From: an uncultured Alteromonadales bacterium
Lineage (GTDB): Bacteria > Pseudomonadota > Gammaproteobacteria > Pseudomonadales > Cellvibrionaceae
Direction of reading: 5' to 3'
Assembly (NCBI GenBank): GCA_937864365.1
Contig: CALMJT010000110.1
Coordinates: 1 to 39,345, forward strand
Length of the DNA: 39,345 bases
Positions 17,397 through 25,868 of the stretch are shown here, in pieces. Numbering within the stretch: position 1 is the first letter of the stretch; each line of letters opens with the position of its first letter. Position numbers and translations under genes: made by a program. The notes beneath the pieces were generated by a model. The model was not told the origin of the DNA. It worked only from the letters and a program-made list of their open reading frames with translations, and searched no databases.

Positions 17397-19691
17397 GTGT
17401 TGCCTACTGAGGTAGCACGACTAAACAACAATAACGACGAACCAAGATTTTCTGTGAAAGAAGCCGAAACAACCCTAAAAAACGCCCAACTTGCTTGGGA
17501 CGAGCAAGGCCAACCGCTGTCGACCGTTTTCGACGATGTTTATTTTTCAAAAGACAATGGCATGCTCGAAACCCAATACGTCTTTCTTGAGCAGAATCAT
17601 CTACTCGAACGTTGGCGCAGCTTAAATGCAGGCGATAAGTTCGTAATCGCCGAAACCGGATTTGGTACCGGGTTGAATTTTTTATGTGCCTGGCAAGCAT
17701 GGCTCGATCACTCACCAGAAAACACCCAACTGCATTTCATTAGTGTTGAACGGTTTCCTCTGCAAGTCTCAGATTTGGAAAAATCCCTTGAGCTTTGGCC
17801 CGCCCTTCACTCACTAAGCCAGCAGCTGCTTGCTCAATATCCGCAAGTATTAGTGGAAGGTGTGCACCGCCTAAATTTTAACGGCGTTACCTTGACCTTA
17901 ATTATTGGCGAGGCCAGTGCAGGCTTTGCCGAGATGCGCGCCAGTAATCACCCTTGGTTTTGCGGGCCGCTAAACAACTGTCATGTAGATGCTTGGTTTC
18001 TCGATGGCTTTGCGCCCGCGAAAAACCCAGAAATGTGGACGGAAACTTTGTTTGCGCACATCGCTGCGCTGTCAAAAACTGCAACCAAATCCAACCGAGC
18101 CACTACCTTTGCAACCTTTACCGCCGCCGGTATCGTGAAACGCGGCTTAAAATCCGCGGGCTTTAATACTGAAAAGGTTCCGGGTTTTGGTAAAAAACGC
18201 GAAATGTTACGGGGATACTTTACTGGAGAAACCGCCTCCCCCATGGAATCATCCACCGCTCTCAACGCCTCAGATTCTTCCGAGGCCCGTGACGCTGAAG
18301 AAACACGTAACGCTGAAAAAGGCAGAGTTGAACCGCACATTACTCAGAAAGAGCAACGCTCACACCGCACACGCTTTCGCTACCCCGTCGAGTCGCCTTG
18401 GTTTGTTCCAGCACACCATCACGATAAATATCGCAAACACCAACATCATCTTAAAACTGTGGCCATTATTGGTGGCGGCTTATCGGGGTGCTTTGCGGCG
18501 AATTATCTGAGTAAATTAGGTTTTGCTATAACTCTGTTTGAAGCCACCGACGATATCTGCCAAAAAGCCTCGGGTAATCCGCAGGGTGTGGTGTTTGCGA
18601 AACTATCACCAGAAACTGGGCACTTGGGTGATTTTAATCTATTGGCGTTAATGGCCGCAGAGCGCTTCTATCAACCACTGTGGAAAGAAACCGACATCGG
18701 CAATCGCTGTGGTGTCTTGCAACTCAGTTTCGATGAAAAACTGCAAACTTTACACGACCAGACTTGGTCACGCTTCGGTACGGCCCAACAACTGTTCAGT
18801 CACGTAACTCAAACCCAAGCATCGCAACTGGCCGGCCTCGATTTAGAACACGGCGGACTGTGGTTTCCAAACTGCGGCTGGATTAATCCACGCCAGCTGA
18901 GCCGCCGCCTGCTGGAGCAATCGGAACCGGCAATTCGGCTAAATACCACTGTTGATAAACTGAAATACAAAGATGGTCTCTGGCAGCTGCGCGATGGCAA
19001 TAAATCGCATTTGGGTGAATTCAGCCACGTGATTATTGCCAATGCTGTAGACGCAAAACGCTTCAAACAAACGCAAGATCTACCGCTGAAATCGGTGCGC
19101 GGGCAAGTGACCTTCGTGCCGTCAAACTCAGTGAGTAATAACTTACAAACCGTAATCTGCTCAGAAGGCTATATCGCTCCGGCGGATGCCAGCGGCCATC
19201 ATTGCTTGGGCGCAACCTTTGATCCCAAAAGTACCAACCTCGATGTCTTAGCCTCGGATCATCAAGAAAACATTGAGCACATTCGCAGCATCTGCAAGCC
19301 ACTCACAGAAACCATAGAAGCGGGCTTACACCACAGCTACATTGGCCGCGTGGCATTGCGTTGCAGTACCCCCGATTACCTACCGATCGTTGGCCCGGTA
19401 CCCGTTGCCAAGCAGTTTGACCGAGATTACGCACGCTTTAGCAAGAATGCTCGTGAAGTCGTGTCAACGGCAGGCAGCTACTACCCAGGCTTATTCACAA
19501 GCCTTGCGTATGGTTCACGGGCGCTGGCGTATCTGCCGCTAGCCACCGACCTTCTGTGTGCGCACATAAACGCAACGCCCAATCCCGTTGGACTGGAGCT
19601 GACCAAAGCATTGCATCCAGCGCGATTTTTGGTGCGTGACATCGCCAGAAACAAGCGTCAAGCAACCGGAAAACACACCTCACCGACCTAA
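17397..19691 (+). CDS. mnmC: Bifunctional tRNA mnm5s2U34 biosynthesis protein MnmC
   Basis: Completes the 5-methylaminomethyl-2-thiouridine wobble modification. The N-terminal SAM methyltransferase (about 15-275) shows GFGTGLNFL at 88-96 and WFLDGFAPAKNPEMW. The C-terminal FAD oxidoreductase (about 350-740) shows IIGGGLSGCFAANYL and ASGNPQGVVFAKLS. At 764 residues it is about 100 longer than the E. coli protein, partly from an Ala/Ser/Glu-rich, His/Arg-containing linker at about 280-340 with a small internal duplication (RDAEETRNAE). It starts at GTG after a weak AGAG. The linker probably only tethers the domains. Confidence 0.96.
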   Translation: MLPTEVARLNNNNDEPRFSVKEAETTLKNAQLAWDEQGQPLSTVFDDVYFSKDNGMLETQYVFLEQNHLLERWRSLNAGDKFVIAETGFGTGLNFLCAWQAWLDHSPENTQLHFISVERFPLQVSDLEKSLELWPALHSLSQQLLAQYPQVLVEGVHRLNFNGVTLTLIIGEASAGFAEMRASNHPWFCGPLNNCHVDAWFLDGFAPAKNPEMWTETLFAHIAALSKTATKSNRATTFATFTAAGIVKRGLKSAGFNTEKVPGFGKKREMLRGYFTGETASPMESSTALNASDSSEARDAEETRNAEKGRVEPHITQKEQRSHRTRFRYPVESPWFVPAHHHDKYRKHQHHLKTVAIIGGGLSGCFAANYLSKLGFAITLFEATDDICQKASGNPQGVVFAKLSPETGHLGDFNLLALMAAERFYQPLWKETDIGNRCGVLQLSFDEKLQTLHDQTWSRFGTAQQLFSHVTQTQASQLAGLDLEHGGLWFPNCGWINPRQLSRRLLEQSEPAIRLNTTVDKLKYKDGLWQLRDGNKSHLGEFSHVIIANAVDAKRFKQTQDLPLKSVRGQVTFVPSNSVSNNLQTVICSEGYIAPADASGHHCLGATFDPKSTNLDVLASDHQENIEHIRSICKPLTETIEAGLHHSYIGRVALRCSTPDYLPIVGPVPVAKQFDRDYARFSKNAREVVSTAGSYYPGLFTSLAYGSRALAYLPLATDLLCAHINATPNPVGLELTKALHPARFLVRDIARNKRQATGKHTSPT

Positions 19692-19963
19692 TTGTTGGAT
19701 TAGTAGGCACGCCTTGCAATCAGTGGCTACACTTAAACTAACCTGAGTTTCAGTCATATTATTGGTGAAGCGAAACGACAACAGCCTTGTTAGCAACGCC
19801 AATAAACCGAGTATTTTAATGTACACAGATTGGCAGGCACCTAGTTTGTTTCTGTGTTCATACTCAATCAAAGACAAGTTAATTCAGAGGCTTCTGACAG
19901 TAAGGCTCTCGCCCTATAACAATAATAGCGCCCGGTCTTACCACTGCTTAAAGAGGATCTTTC

Positions 19964-20443
19964 ATGCTTTTGCAGCATTCCAGCAGTCATACGCATCTCA
20001 CAGCGCTCGACAGCATTCACAACTACTACGAAAAGCTGGTCATTGATGAAATTCGACATCAAAGCGAAAGAGCCCGATTAGAATCGGACTTTCTTGCCGA
20101 CGTTGCCTGCGTAAGTCTCAACCATCTACCGCCAAGATATATTCGCTACGATGTTGATATGACCTTTTTTCTGTCACCGCAAGAACAGAAAGAAATTCAA
20201 GACAAGGTGAAAACAGCGGTTCACGAGGCCATAACCTACGTCAGCTTGCGTGCTCGTCCACCCGAAGAAGAACCCGTAAAACCTCAAGCAACCAGCGCAT
20301 CACAAGCACAACCGGTACTTGTTAATACTGCAAATAGCTTAAACCCAGACGTACCGCCTTCACTGGCTGAGATTACAGATCAAACCAATAAGTCTTCCGA
20401 CACAGCCAGCAACGCTGATGCGAATTCCGAAAACACGCCATAG
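19964..20443 (+). CDS. ComFB-domain (late competence development) protein
   Basis: A 159-residue protein. Residues 15-105 match the ComFB family: YYEKLVIDEI, DFLADVACVSLNHLPPRYIRYDVDMTFFLS. The domain was named from the B. subtilis comF operon, and in cyanobacteria it is reported to bind cyclic dinucleotides; its role here is unknown. The remaining 50 residues are a disordered tail rich in Pro, Ala, Ser and Asn. AGAGGA precedes the ATG. There is a 272-bp gap after mnmC and a hairpin after the stop, so it stands alone. Confidence 0.85.
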   Translation: MLLQHSSSHTHLTALDSIHNYYEKLVIDEIRHQSERARLESDFLADVACVSLNHLPPRYIRYDVDMTFFLSPQEQKEIQDKVKTAVHEAITYVSLRARPPEEEPVKPQATSASQAQPVLVNTANSLNPDVPPSLAEITDQTNKSSDTASNADANSENTP

Positions 20444-20485
20444 AGCCATCAATTTCGTCACTCTGAACTTGTTATTCGCTTTCTT

Positions 20486-20520
20486 GGCCCGTTAAAATTC
20501 TCGCTTCATTTTACCGGGCC
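20486..20520 (+). terminator. Hairpin between the ComFB-domain gene and the glutaminyl cyclase
   Basis: GGCCCGTTAAAA/TTTTACCGGGCC, a 12-bp stem with one mismatch. It ends six bases before the next start codon, so it could also mask that gene's ribosome-binding region. Confidence 0.5.
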
Positions 20521-20526
20521 TGTTGC

Positions 20527-21411
20527 ATGTTCTCTCCACTCAGATTCTCACAATCCTTCAGTCACCGAACTCCATTGCAATCGCTAAAAACTGTCGTATT
20601 TGGCTTGATGCTCTGTTTCTGGGTGAGCACAGGCGTCTCGGCGAAGCCCGAAAACGATGTACTTAAAAACAATGTCCCCAAAATCGACTACTCGGTAATA
20701 CAGGAGAGAAACCACAACCCAAAGCTGTTTACTCAAGGCTTCTTGATCGTGAAAGACTGGATTTATGAATCCAGCGGTCGTTACGGACAATCTCTTTTAG
20801 CACGCTATAAAGAAGAAAATGGCGAAGGTTTTTACAGCCAAAAACTGCCCGACGATATTTTTGCCGAAGGATTAACCTTCTGGAACAACAGCTTTTATCT
20901 TATTACTTGGCGCAACCAAACCGCCTATCGCTACGACGAATACTGGTCGCAAAAACAAACCTTTCACTACCAAGGTGAAGGCTGGGGACTCACACACACC
21001 GCCACACAACTCATAATGAGTAACGGCTCTGACCAACTGCAATTTATTAATCCCGACGACTTTAGCGTAGAGAAAATCCTAACCGTAACGGGCTACAACC
21101 GCACTTGGGATTTACTAAACGAGCTTGAATATCACAACGGAATTGTTTGGGCGAACCGCTGGTTAAGCGACGAACTAATCGCCATTGATGCAACTACCGG
21201 AAATGTTCTAGGCACTATAGATTTAACGGAACTAGCAAAACCCTACCGGAAAGGTATTTTTACCTCAGACAAGGTCGCCAATGGCATTGCTTGGAGCGAA
21301 CAACATCAAGCCTTTTGGATAACCGGAAAATACTGGCCAAAAAGATATTTAATTAAAATTCCAGAGCAATATATTGCCGCACAAATTGCCGAAGAGAGTT
21401 CTAATGAATAA
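20527..21411 (+). CDS. Secreted glutaminyl-peptide cyclotransferase
   Basis: A 294-residue protein of the bacterial/plant-type glutamine cyclotransferase family (PF05096), a five-bladed beta-propeller turning N-terminal Gln into pyroglutamate. The signal peptide has a long polar start then VVFGLMLCFWVSTGVSA (about 23-39). Family motifs are FTQGF near 70, YESSGRYGQS, FAEGLTF, GEGWGLT, LNELEYHNGIVWANRW and VANGIAW. Length is typical. It acts in the periplasm or outside. No obvious ribosome site; the hairpin just upstream may limit translation. A repeat-type hairpin follows the stop. Confidence 0.9.
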   Translation: MFSPLRFSQSFSHRTPLQSLKTVVFGLMLCFWVSTGVSAKPENDVLKNNVPKIDYSVIQERNHNPKLFTQGFLIVKDWIYESSGRYGQSLLARYKEENGEGFYSQKLPDDIFAEGLTFWNNSFYLITWRNQTAYRYDEYWSQKQTFHYQGEGWGLTHTATQLIMSNGSDQLQFINPDDFSVEKILTVTGYNRTWDLLNELEYHNGIVWANRWLSDELIAIDATTGNVLGTIDLTELAKPYRKGIFTSDKVANGIAWSEQHQAFWITGKYWPKRYLIKIPEQYIAAQIAEESSNE

Positions 21412-21413
21412 AA

Positions 21414-21449
21414 AGCTCTGACTAACCCATTATTGAATTAATCAGAGCT
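21414..21449 (+). terminator. Repeat-type solo hairpin after the glutaminyl cyclase gene
   Basis: AGCTCTGA/TCAGAGCT, an 8-bp perfect stem two bases after the stop codon. The TCTGA core is kept, and the two flanking bases are changed in both arms compared with the other hairpins. Confidence 0.55.
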
Positions 21450-21499
21450 AAATAAAAAACACAAACTCTAGTTCAATTTTAAATTCGACAAAAAAATCT

Positions 21500-22348
21500 T
21501 TATTTATCGTAACCACAACCTTGCTCTAATCTTTTATATCGATCTGGATAAACCGTTTTTAAGGTTTGTAGCAAAATCTTGTGGGACTGTGCTGCTGATT
21601 TTACTTCTTCAGAATCTGCATTTAATGGCAACGGTTTTTTTACCGCGGTATAAATGTAGCCATAAAAATTATCGTGATGATTTTTCGCTTCGCGCGCTAC
21701 GTTGTGAATATTATCCTCACCATCATCAATCATTACGATGGTTTGATAATCAAGATCAGATGTTTCAAGTAACTCATACAACGCCAAGCCTTTATCAAAT
21801 CCTGTGGTCATTAATATTCCGTCTTTATAACTCGCAGGCGCGATTCGCGTATTACCGGGTTTAATCAATGAAAAATAAGAATTATCGGTTTCGGTAGAAA
21901 GAGGCTCCGGCAATTGATAATGATTGTAATGCAACTCTCGCGTGGTTGCCGGTCGATAATCAGGACTTCTTGACGTTAATATAAGCTTATTACCGGCAAT
22001 GGAATTGAAAACATCCAGCGGACTAATACCAGCATCGGCAGGAACTGTTTGAGTGGTTAACTCGTATAAAATAGGAATTATCTCCCACTTACACTGCACA
22101 TAATTAGCATCGTTTTTATCGACGGTTTTTAGCCAGTTATACCAATAGTCGCTACCATAAAAGACCGGCGCGGTTAACAAAGTATCATCTATATCAAATA
22201 CAAAAAGCGTAGACTCATTTCTGGGCACATCCAAAATCGCATTAAATGTATCTGTATGAGTTATGTTAGAGGTCACATCATTAAAATCTGACGTAGAAAC
22301 GCACCCCAATAAACTGGTCGCAAAAAGCGCGATAAAAATTGATTTCAT
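21500..22348 (-). CDS. HAD-like lipoprotein (DUF2608-type)
   Basis: A 282-residue lipoprotein: signal MKSIFIALFATSLLGC with lipobox LLGC and Cys16; residue +2 Val allows outer-membrane sorting. The rest is a HAD phosphatase fold: motif I FVFDIDDTLL (Asp52 and Asp54), motif II ILTSRS, and the acidic motif MIDDGEDN. It fits the DUF2608 family, putative periplasmic phosphatases of unknown substrate. A single cysteine lies near the C-terminus (EQGCGYDK). It is convergent with the glutaminyl cyclase gene; upstream lies a decayed repeat copy. Confidence 0.78.
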   Translation of the reverse strand: MKSIFIALFATSLLGCVSTSDFNDVTSNITHTDTFNAILDVPRNESTLFVFDIDDTLLTAPVFYGSDYWYNWLKTVDKNDANYVQCKWEIIPILYELTTQTVPADAGISPLDVFNSIAGNKLILTSRSPDYRPATTRELHYNHYQLPEPLSTETDNSYFSLIKPGNTRIAPASYKDGILMTTGFDKGLALYELLETSDLDYQTIVMIDDGEDNIHNVAREAKNHHDNFYGYIYTAVKKPLPLNADSEEVKSAAQSHKILLQTLKTVYPDRYKRLEQGCGYDK

Positions 22349-22412
22349 AATACTACCTTAATGGTTCATTCTCTTTTAATTTGAGTTAATCGTGTATCTA
22401 TCTGAATATTTA

Positions 22413-22566
22413 TATAGAAAACTCTGACAAATCTAGGGCATCCTGTGACACAAGAATACTCTTATACGCCATGCATTTTTTAGAAATTAAATGTGCATAA
22501 ATCAATTCAATTTCCTTGCAATCACCCAATCCGTTCCTCATTAGACGGTCAAATCAGAAAATCTTG
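22413..22566. repeat. Diverged copy of the multi-hairpin repeat
   Basis: The left end TATAGAAAACTCTGA is intact and GTGACACAAG of the second hairpin is recognisable. The interior and the right end are strongly mutated. It lies upstream of both neighbouring genes, unlike most copies. Confidence 0.5.
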
Positions 22567-22686
22567 GAAATTTGGCAAAACTTTATTGCAATGGTTACAA
22601 GTTTTCCTACCTAAGATCATTGATTAAGCCATAAATTCTCTTCTTAAACTCAGCGCAGGCCTTATAAATAAAGGCTTTGGCGATAT

Positions 22687-22702
22687 TGGCACAGCTATCG
22701 CT
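22687..22702 (+). promoter_or_regulatory. Sigma-54 promoter of the BON-domain gene
   Basis: TGGCACAGCTATCGCT: an almost perfect -24 box TGGCAC and -12 box TCGCT, with GG and GC 12 bases apart. The surrounding TTGGCACRGCTRTCGCT is shared with the promoter at 30807, including the normally free N4 and a TAACT a few bases on. The start of transcription should lie about 12 bases downstream, some 50 bp before the gene. Confidence 0.78.
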
Positions 22703-22763
22703 TATTAACTCTTGAAAGCGAAGCATACTAAGCGAATAACGCTAAAAATTTTAGGAGTAAGCC

Positions 22764-23414
22764 ATGAAGAATTTAAATAATACCCTTAAAACTCGTAAAA
22801 AATTAACCAGTAAAGCTGTCTCCGTTGCGCTGGCCGGTGGACTAGCACTGTGTGCCACGGGATTTGCTAACGCACATGATACCGTCGAGCATATTAAAGA
22901 AAACGCTCAAGAAACCAGCCAAGAAGCGAAAATCATTTTCTCCAACGGTTGGAAAGAAGGCAAAATGGAAGCTGCTTTTTTATTCAATGAACATTTAAAC
23001 AACTTTACCATTGATTCTGAAGTTGACAAAAACACCGCTATTTTAAGGGGCGAAGTAAATTCAGATATTCAAAAAGATCTAGCTCGTGAAGTTGCACTGT
23101 CTATTGAAGGCATTGATCGTGTGGATAACCGGTTAGAAATCGTACCTGAATCAAAAGACAAATCCGAGCCTAAAGAGCAAAGCGAATTTATTTCTGCAAT
23201 CGAAGACGCAACTATTTCGGCACGGTTGAAAATGAAAATGATCGTTAACGATAACCTCTCTGGTTTCGCCATTGACGTAGACACCGAAGACAATGTTGTC
23301 ACGCTCAAAGGTGAAGTGCGCTCTGAGGCACAAAAAGCGCTCGCAGAAGTGATCGCAAAAAACGACGAATCCGTAGAGTCGGTACGCAATGAATTGCGTG
23401 TTGTACACAGTTAA
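22764..23414 (+). CDS. Periplasmic protein with two BON domains (OsmY-like)
   Basis: A 216-residue exported protein. The signal peptide has a basic N-region (about 1-18) and the hydrophobic AVSVALAGGLALCATGFANA, cut near residue 37. Two BON domains follow, about 75-130 (LRGEVNSDIQKDLAREVALSIEGIDRVDNRLEIV) and 150-214 (VTLKGEVRSEAQKALAEVIAKNDESVESVRNELRVV). BON proteins such as OsmY bind lipid or assist outer-membrane proteins during envelope or osmotic stress. TAGGAG precedes the ATG. A sigma-54 promoter upstream and the sigma-54 activator 520 bp downstream suggest specific control. A terminator hairpin follows. Confidence 0.88.
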   Translation: MKNLNNTLKTRKKLTSKAVSVALAGGLALCATGFANAHDTVEHIKENAQETSQEAKIIFSNGWKEGKMEAAFLFNEHLNNFTIDSEVDKNTAILRGEVNSDIQKDLAREVALSIEGIDRVDNRLEIVPESKDKSEPKEQSEFISAIEDATISARLKMKMIVNDNLSGFAIDVDTEDNVVTLKGEVRSEAQKALAEVIAKNDESVESVRNELRVVHS

Positions 23415-23434
23415 TACAAATTTTTCTAACCTTA

Positions 23435-23460
23435 TTAAGGCCGGTTAATTCCGGCTTTAA
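23435..23460 (+). terminator. Terminator of the BON gene
   Basis: TTAAGGCCGG/CCGGCTTTAA hairpin with GCCGG/CCGGC as its perfect core and a six-base loop, 20 bases after the stop. T-run is short. Confidence 0.6.
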
Positions 23461-23683
23461 TGCGTTGTATGTTTTTCTCGCAATAAATACACAGTGCAGA
23501 GCACATGTTAAACCAGTGCATTCGTTAAACCAGACTAATTATTAAACAAGAGCACTTATTAAACAATTGAAGGAATCTATTGCCAACACGAGTAGCATGT
23601 CATAGGCAAGTTCCGATGGAAAAGGTAATATTGATTAAATTTGTGGGGCTTTTGTAACGAATAAAATTGATTTCACCACCTAA

Positions 23684-23841
23684 TAACAGAAATTCTGATT
23701 GAACCAGAGTTTCCGGTAACACAAAGACGTGTCGCCAATTTCGAAACGGTAAGTGATTGAAATTGTGCAGAAATTGCAATTCCCTTTACCAATTTCTGCC
23801 TTCTGATTAAATTATGGAGAAGCTAATCAGAGGTTCTTAGA
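23684..23841. repeat. Full-length multi-hairpin MITE-like repeat, copy B
   Basis: About 158 bp. The left hairpin GAAATTCTG/CAGAGTTTC still pairs, with one wobble, despite changes from other copies. Interior GTGTCGCCAATTTC and GTAAGTGATTGAAATTGTG are near identical to copies A, C and D. The right end is TTCTGATTAA...CTAATCAGAGGTTCTTA. Confidence 0.8.
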
Positions 23842-23934
23842 GTAACTAACGCCACCTACAACGAACATTTATTATATAAAACTGGCATATACATTTTAAG
23901 TTGCACTGTTATTAGCATCGGAGCTCAGACGATA

Positions 23935-25269
23935 ATGACAAACGTACTATTAGTAGACGACGATTCAGGTTTTACCGAGGCTACAAGTGAATTAATTGCA
24001 CTTTTAGGGCACAAAGTTACTGTTGCAGATTCGGTAAGCTCGGCAAAACAACAAATTGCTGAACAATCCTTCGATGTTGTTCTACTCGATATCATGCTCC
24101 CAGACGGTAATGGATTTGAGGTATTAAACGACTTAAAAAGTAAATCCAATCCGGCAAAAATTGTTTTTATAACCGGTCATGCCGCGGTTAAATCAGTCGT
24201 AAATTCCATCGCCGGCCCAGGTGTTAGTTATCTTTTAAAACCTATCGACCTTCCAGCATTAAAACCTTTATTAGAGTCCACTAATTTGGCTCAGGCGAGC
24301 GATGACCGTGCTCACTTCGGCGTTTTAATTGGTGAATCTGCTCCGATGAAATCGGTGTACACCATGATTGAGCGCGTCGCAACAACCCGCGCTAACGTAA
24401 TGGTTATGGGTGAAAGCGGTACCGGCAAAGAGCTCATCGCCAAAGCCATCCACTCGGCCAGTGGCGCCAAAGGCGATTTGGTGGCAACCAACTGTGGCGC
24501 CTTATCACCGGAGCTTTTAAGCAGCGAATTATTTGGTCACGAAAAAGGCGCATTTACCGGTGCTGTTTCGCGCAAAATTGGCTTATTTGAACGCGCCAAT
24601 AATGGCACATTGTTTTTAGACGAAATCACCGAAATGCCGATTGATATGCAGCCAACGCTGCTTCGCGTATTAGAAACCGGAATGATTACTCGCGTCGGCG
24701 GCACCGAAGAAATTCCCGTTAATTGTCGTGTGGTTTCGGCAACCAACCGCACCCCCGAACAAATTGCCACAGAAAATTGCTTACGCGAAGATATTTATTT
24801 CCGCTTGGCGGTATTCCCTATTTCATTACCACCACTTCGAGATCGCGAAGGTGATATACCGCTTCTTGCCGACTATTTTCTTAGCGAATTAAATCGCGAG
24901 CATGGTTCACACATACAGCTCAATGACGCATTACTCGAAAAATTATCGTCCTACACTTGGAGCGGTAATGTGCGTGAATTTAGACACACGCTGTATCGCG
25001 CCTTTATTTTAACCGATCCACAAAGTGCTTATCTGCAACTGCCGGTAGATATGGGCTCACCATTCGCGCAGGCAAATAAAGATGAGCCCAAGCAATCGGG
25101 CTTAAAAGCAGGTACAACCATTCAAGAGGTAGAGCGCGAACTCATTGCCTTAACACTTGAAAAAGTGGATGGCGACAAACCTAAAGCTGCAAATATGTTG
25201 GGAATAAGCCTTAAAACCTTATACAACCGCCTAAATCAATATGAAGCTTTAGACTCAGGAAATCTCTGA
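23935..25269 (+). CDS. NtrC-family sigma-54-dependent response regulator
   Basis: A 444-residue three-domain activator. Receiver domain 1-120 with the acidic pocket DDD and phosphoacceptor Asp52 (LLDIMLPDGNG), and Lys in LLKPID. AAA+ domain about 135-365: Walker A GESGTGKE (159-166), sigma-54 contact loop GAFTGA (205-210), Walker B GTLFLDE, and arginine finger region. C-terminal Fis-type helix-turn-helix about 412-438 (KAANMLGISLKTLYNRLNQY). All essential residues are intact. Two closely matching sigma-54 promoters flank it at 22687 and 30807 and are its likely targets. No kinase gene directly adjoins it; the nearest candidates are the H-box protein and the kinases downstream. Confidence 0.95.
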   Translation: MTNVLLVDDDSGFTEATSELIALLGHKVTVADSVSSAKQQIAEQSFDVVLLDIMLPDGNGFEVLNDLKSKSNPAKIVFITGHAAVKSVVNSIAGPGVSYLLKPIDLPALKPLLESTNLAQASDDRAHFGVLIGESAPMKSVYTMIERVATTRANVMVMGESGTGKELIAKAIHSASGAKGDLVATNCGALSPELLSSELFGHEKGAFTGAVSRKIGLFERANNGTLFLDEITEMPIDMQPTLLRVLETGMITRVGGTEEIPVNCRVVSATNRTPEQIATENCLREDIYFRLAVFPISLPPLRDREGDIPLLADYFLSELNREHGSHIQLNDALLEKLSSYTWSGNVREFRHTLYRAFILTDPQSAYLQLPVDMGSPFAQANKDEPKQSGLKAGTTIQEVERELIALTLEKVDGDKPKAANMLGISLKTLYNRLNQYEALDSGNL

Positions 25270-25285
25270 GGTAATCAGAGATTTC
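25259..25285 (+). terminator. Repeat-type hairpin overlapping the regulator's stop codon
   Basis: GAAATCTCTGA/TCAGAGATTTC, a perfect 11-bp stem whose left arm includes the TGA stop. It has the core of the dispersed hairpin family. Confidence 0.6.
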
Positions 25286-25356
25286 AAATGCAAAGATTAA
25301 TTTTCGAATTTCGATAGTTTACCGTATCAAAACTGACAATCCGTTTCTGTGTTTTG

Positions 25357-25382
25357 GGAAACTAAGGCTCGCCAGAGTTTCC
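25357..25382. repeat. Solo left-type hairpin of the repeat family
   Basis: GGAAACT/AGTTTCC with a 12-base loop, matching the left hairpin of the full elements. It lies between the regulator and the small H-box protein. Confidence 0.4.
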
Positions 25383-25430
25383 TTTAAGTCAATCTAACAA
25401 AAAGTTATTGAGCGAACAGAGGTAACTCTC

Positions 25431-25631
25431 ATGCAAACCGAACAACTAAGTCATTTACGCCACGGTATTCGCAACAAGCTGAATACTATTTCGGTAAGCG
25501 CTGAACTAATTAAGCTACTTGCACAGAAAAATCCCGATCCAACACAATTGCAAAAAAGTGCCGAACGTATACTCAACGAATGTAGAGACTGCGTACAGCT
25601 ACTTGAAGCCAGCGATGCAATAGAAAACTAA
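25431..25631 (+). CDS. Orphan 66-residue protein resembling a histidine-kinase H-box
   Basis: The N-terminus LRHGIRNKLNTISVSAEL closely resembles the dimerisation/H-box helix of histidine kinases (compare SHELRTPLTAI in the hybrid kinase downstream), with His11 in the phosphoacceptor place and the Arg and Asn/Pro-Leu positions kept. A second helix (PTQLQKSAERILNECRDCVQLLEA) would complete a two-helix hairpin. There is no ATPase domain, so it cannot phosphorylate itself; it could be a phosphotransfer partner or a decoy. AGAGGT precedes the ATG. It lies between the sigma-54 regulator and the CHASE3-like kinase. The function is inferred only from the motif. Confidence 0.7.
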   Translation: MQTEQLSHLRHGIRNKLNTISVSAELIKLLAQKNPDPTQLQKSAERILNECRDCVQLLEASDAIEN

Positions 25632-25675
25632 AACGGTACAATAATGTGTCTTCTATAAATTGAAGTTTGAGCCTT

Positions 25676-25701
25676 GGATTAACAGATTCTTAAATTAATC
25701 C
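25676..25701. repeat. Inverted repeat between the H-box gene and the kinase
   Basis: GGATTAA/TTAATCC, a 7-bp perfect stem with a 12-base loop, 45 bases past the small gene. It is reminiscent of the right hairpin (GATTAA/TTAATC) of the repeat family. The terminator function is uncertain. Confidence 0.35.
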
Positions 25702-25868
25702 GACGGTAAAAATTGTATCGGTGAAACATCAATACACATTCTCCGCGGCACACACTACTGGAAATTCTAATATATAGAGTCTTCTTTAAAATCTTGGGTT
25801 TTGGTTTTCGGATAAAACGGTAAAACCTCTAACAACAAAAATACTCTACAACAAGGACTCGGTTACAA

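Larger units (their letters stand above)
22349..22763. other. Divergent intergenic region with decayed repeat and sigma-54 promoter
   Basis: 415 bp between the HAD lipoprotein and the BON gene. It contains the diverged repeat at 22413-22566 and the sigma-54 promoter at 22687-22702. An AT-rich stretch between them could take IHF or an enhancer-binding protein. CTTAAACTCAGCG at 22643-22655 resembles CTAAAACTGAGCA upstream of the DUF1328 promoter. Confidence 0.55.
23415..23934. other. Intergenic region between the BON gene and the response regulator
   Basis: 520 bp with a terminator at its left end and one full repeat (23684-23841). The last 90 bases are AT-rich and hold the regulator's promoter, but no clear sigma-54 or sigma-70 signature is visible. 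No small gene seen. Confidence 0.5.

Noticed and set aside
19762-20046. A 94-codon plus-strand frame overlapping the start of the ComFB-domain gene
   Set aside because: No recognisable domain and no clear ribosome site; it overlaps the well-supported ComFB-family gene in another frame.
22571-22590. TTTGGCAAAACTTTATTGCA as a second sigma-54 promoter of the BON gene
   Set aside because: GG and GC are 14 bases apart instead of 12, so the spacing is wrong.
23882-23906. TGGCATA...TTGCA before the sigma-54 regulator, as autoregulatory promoter
   Set aside because: The spacing between the two boxes is far too long for sigma-54.
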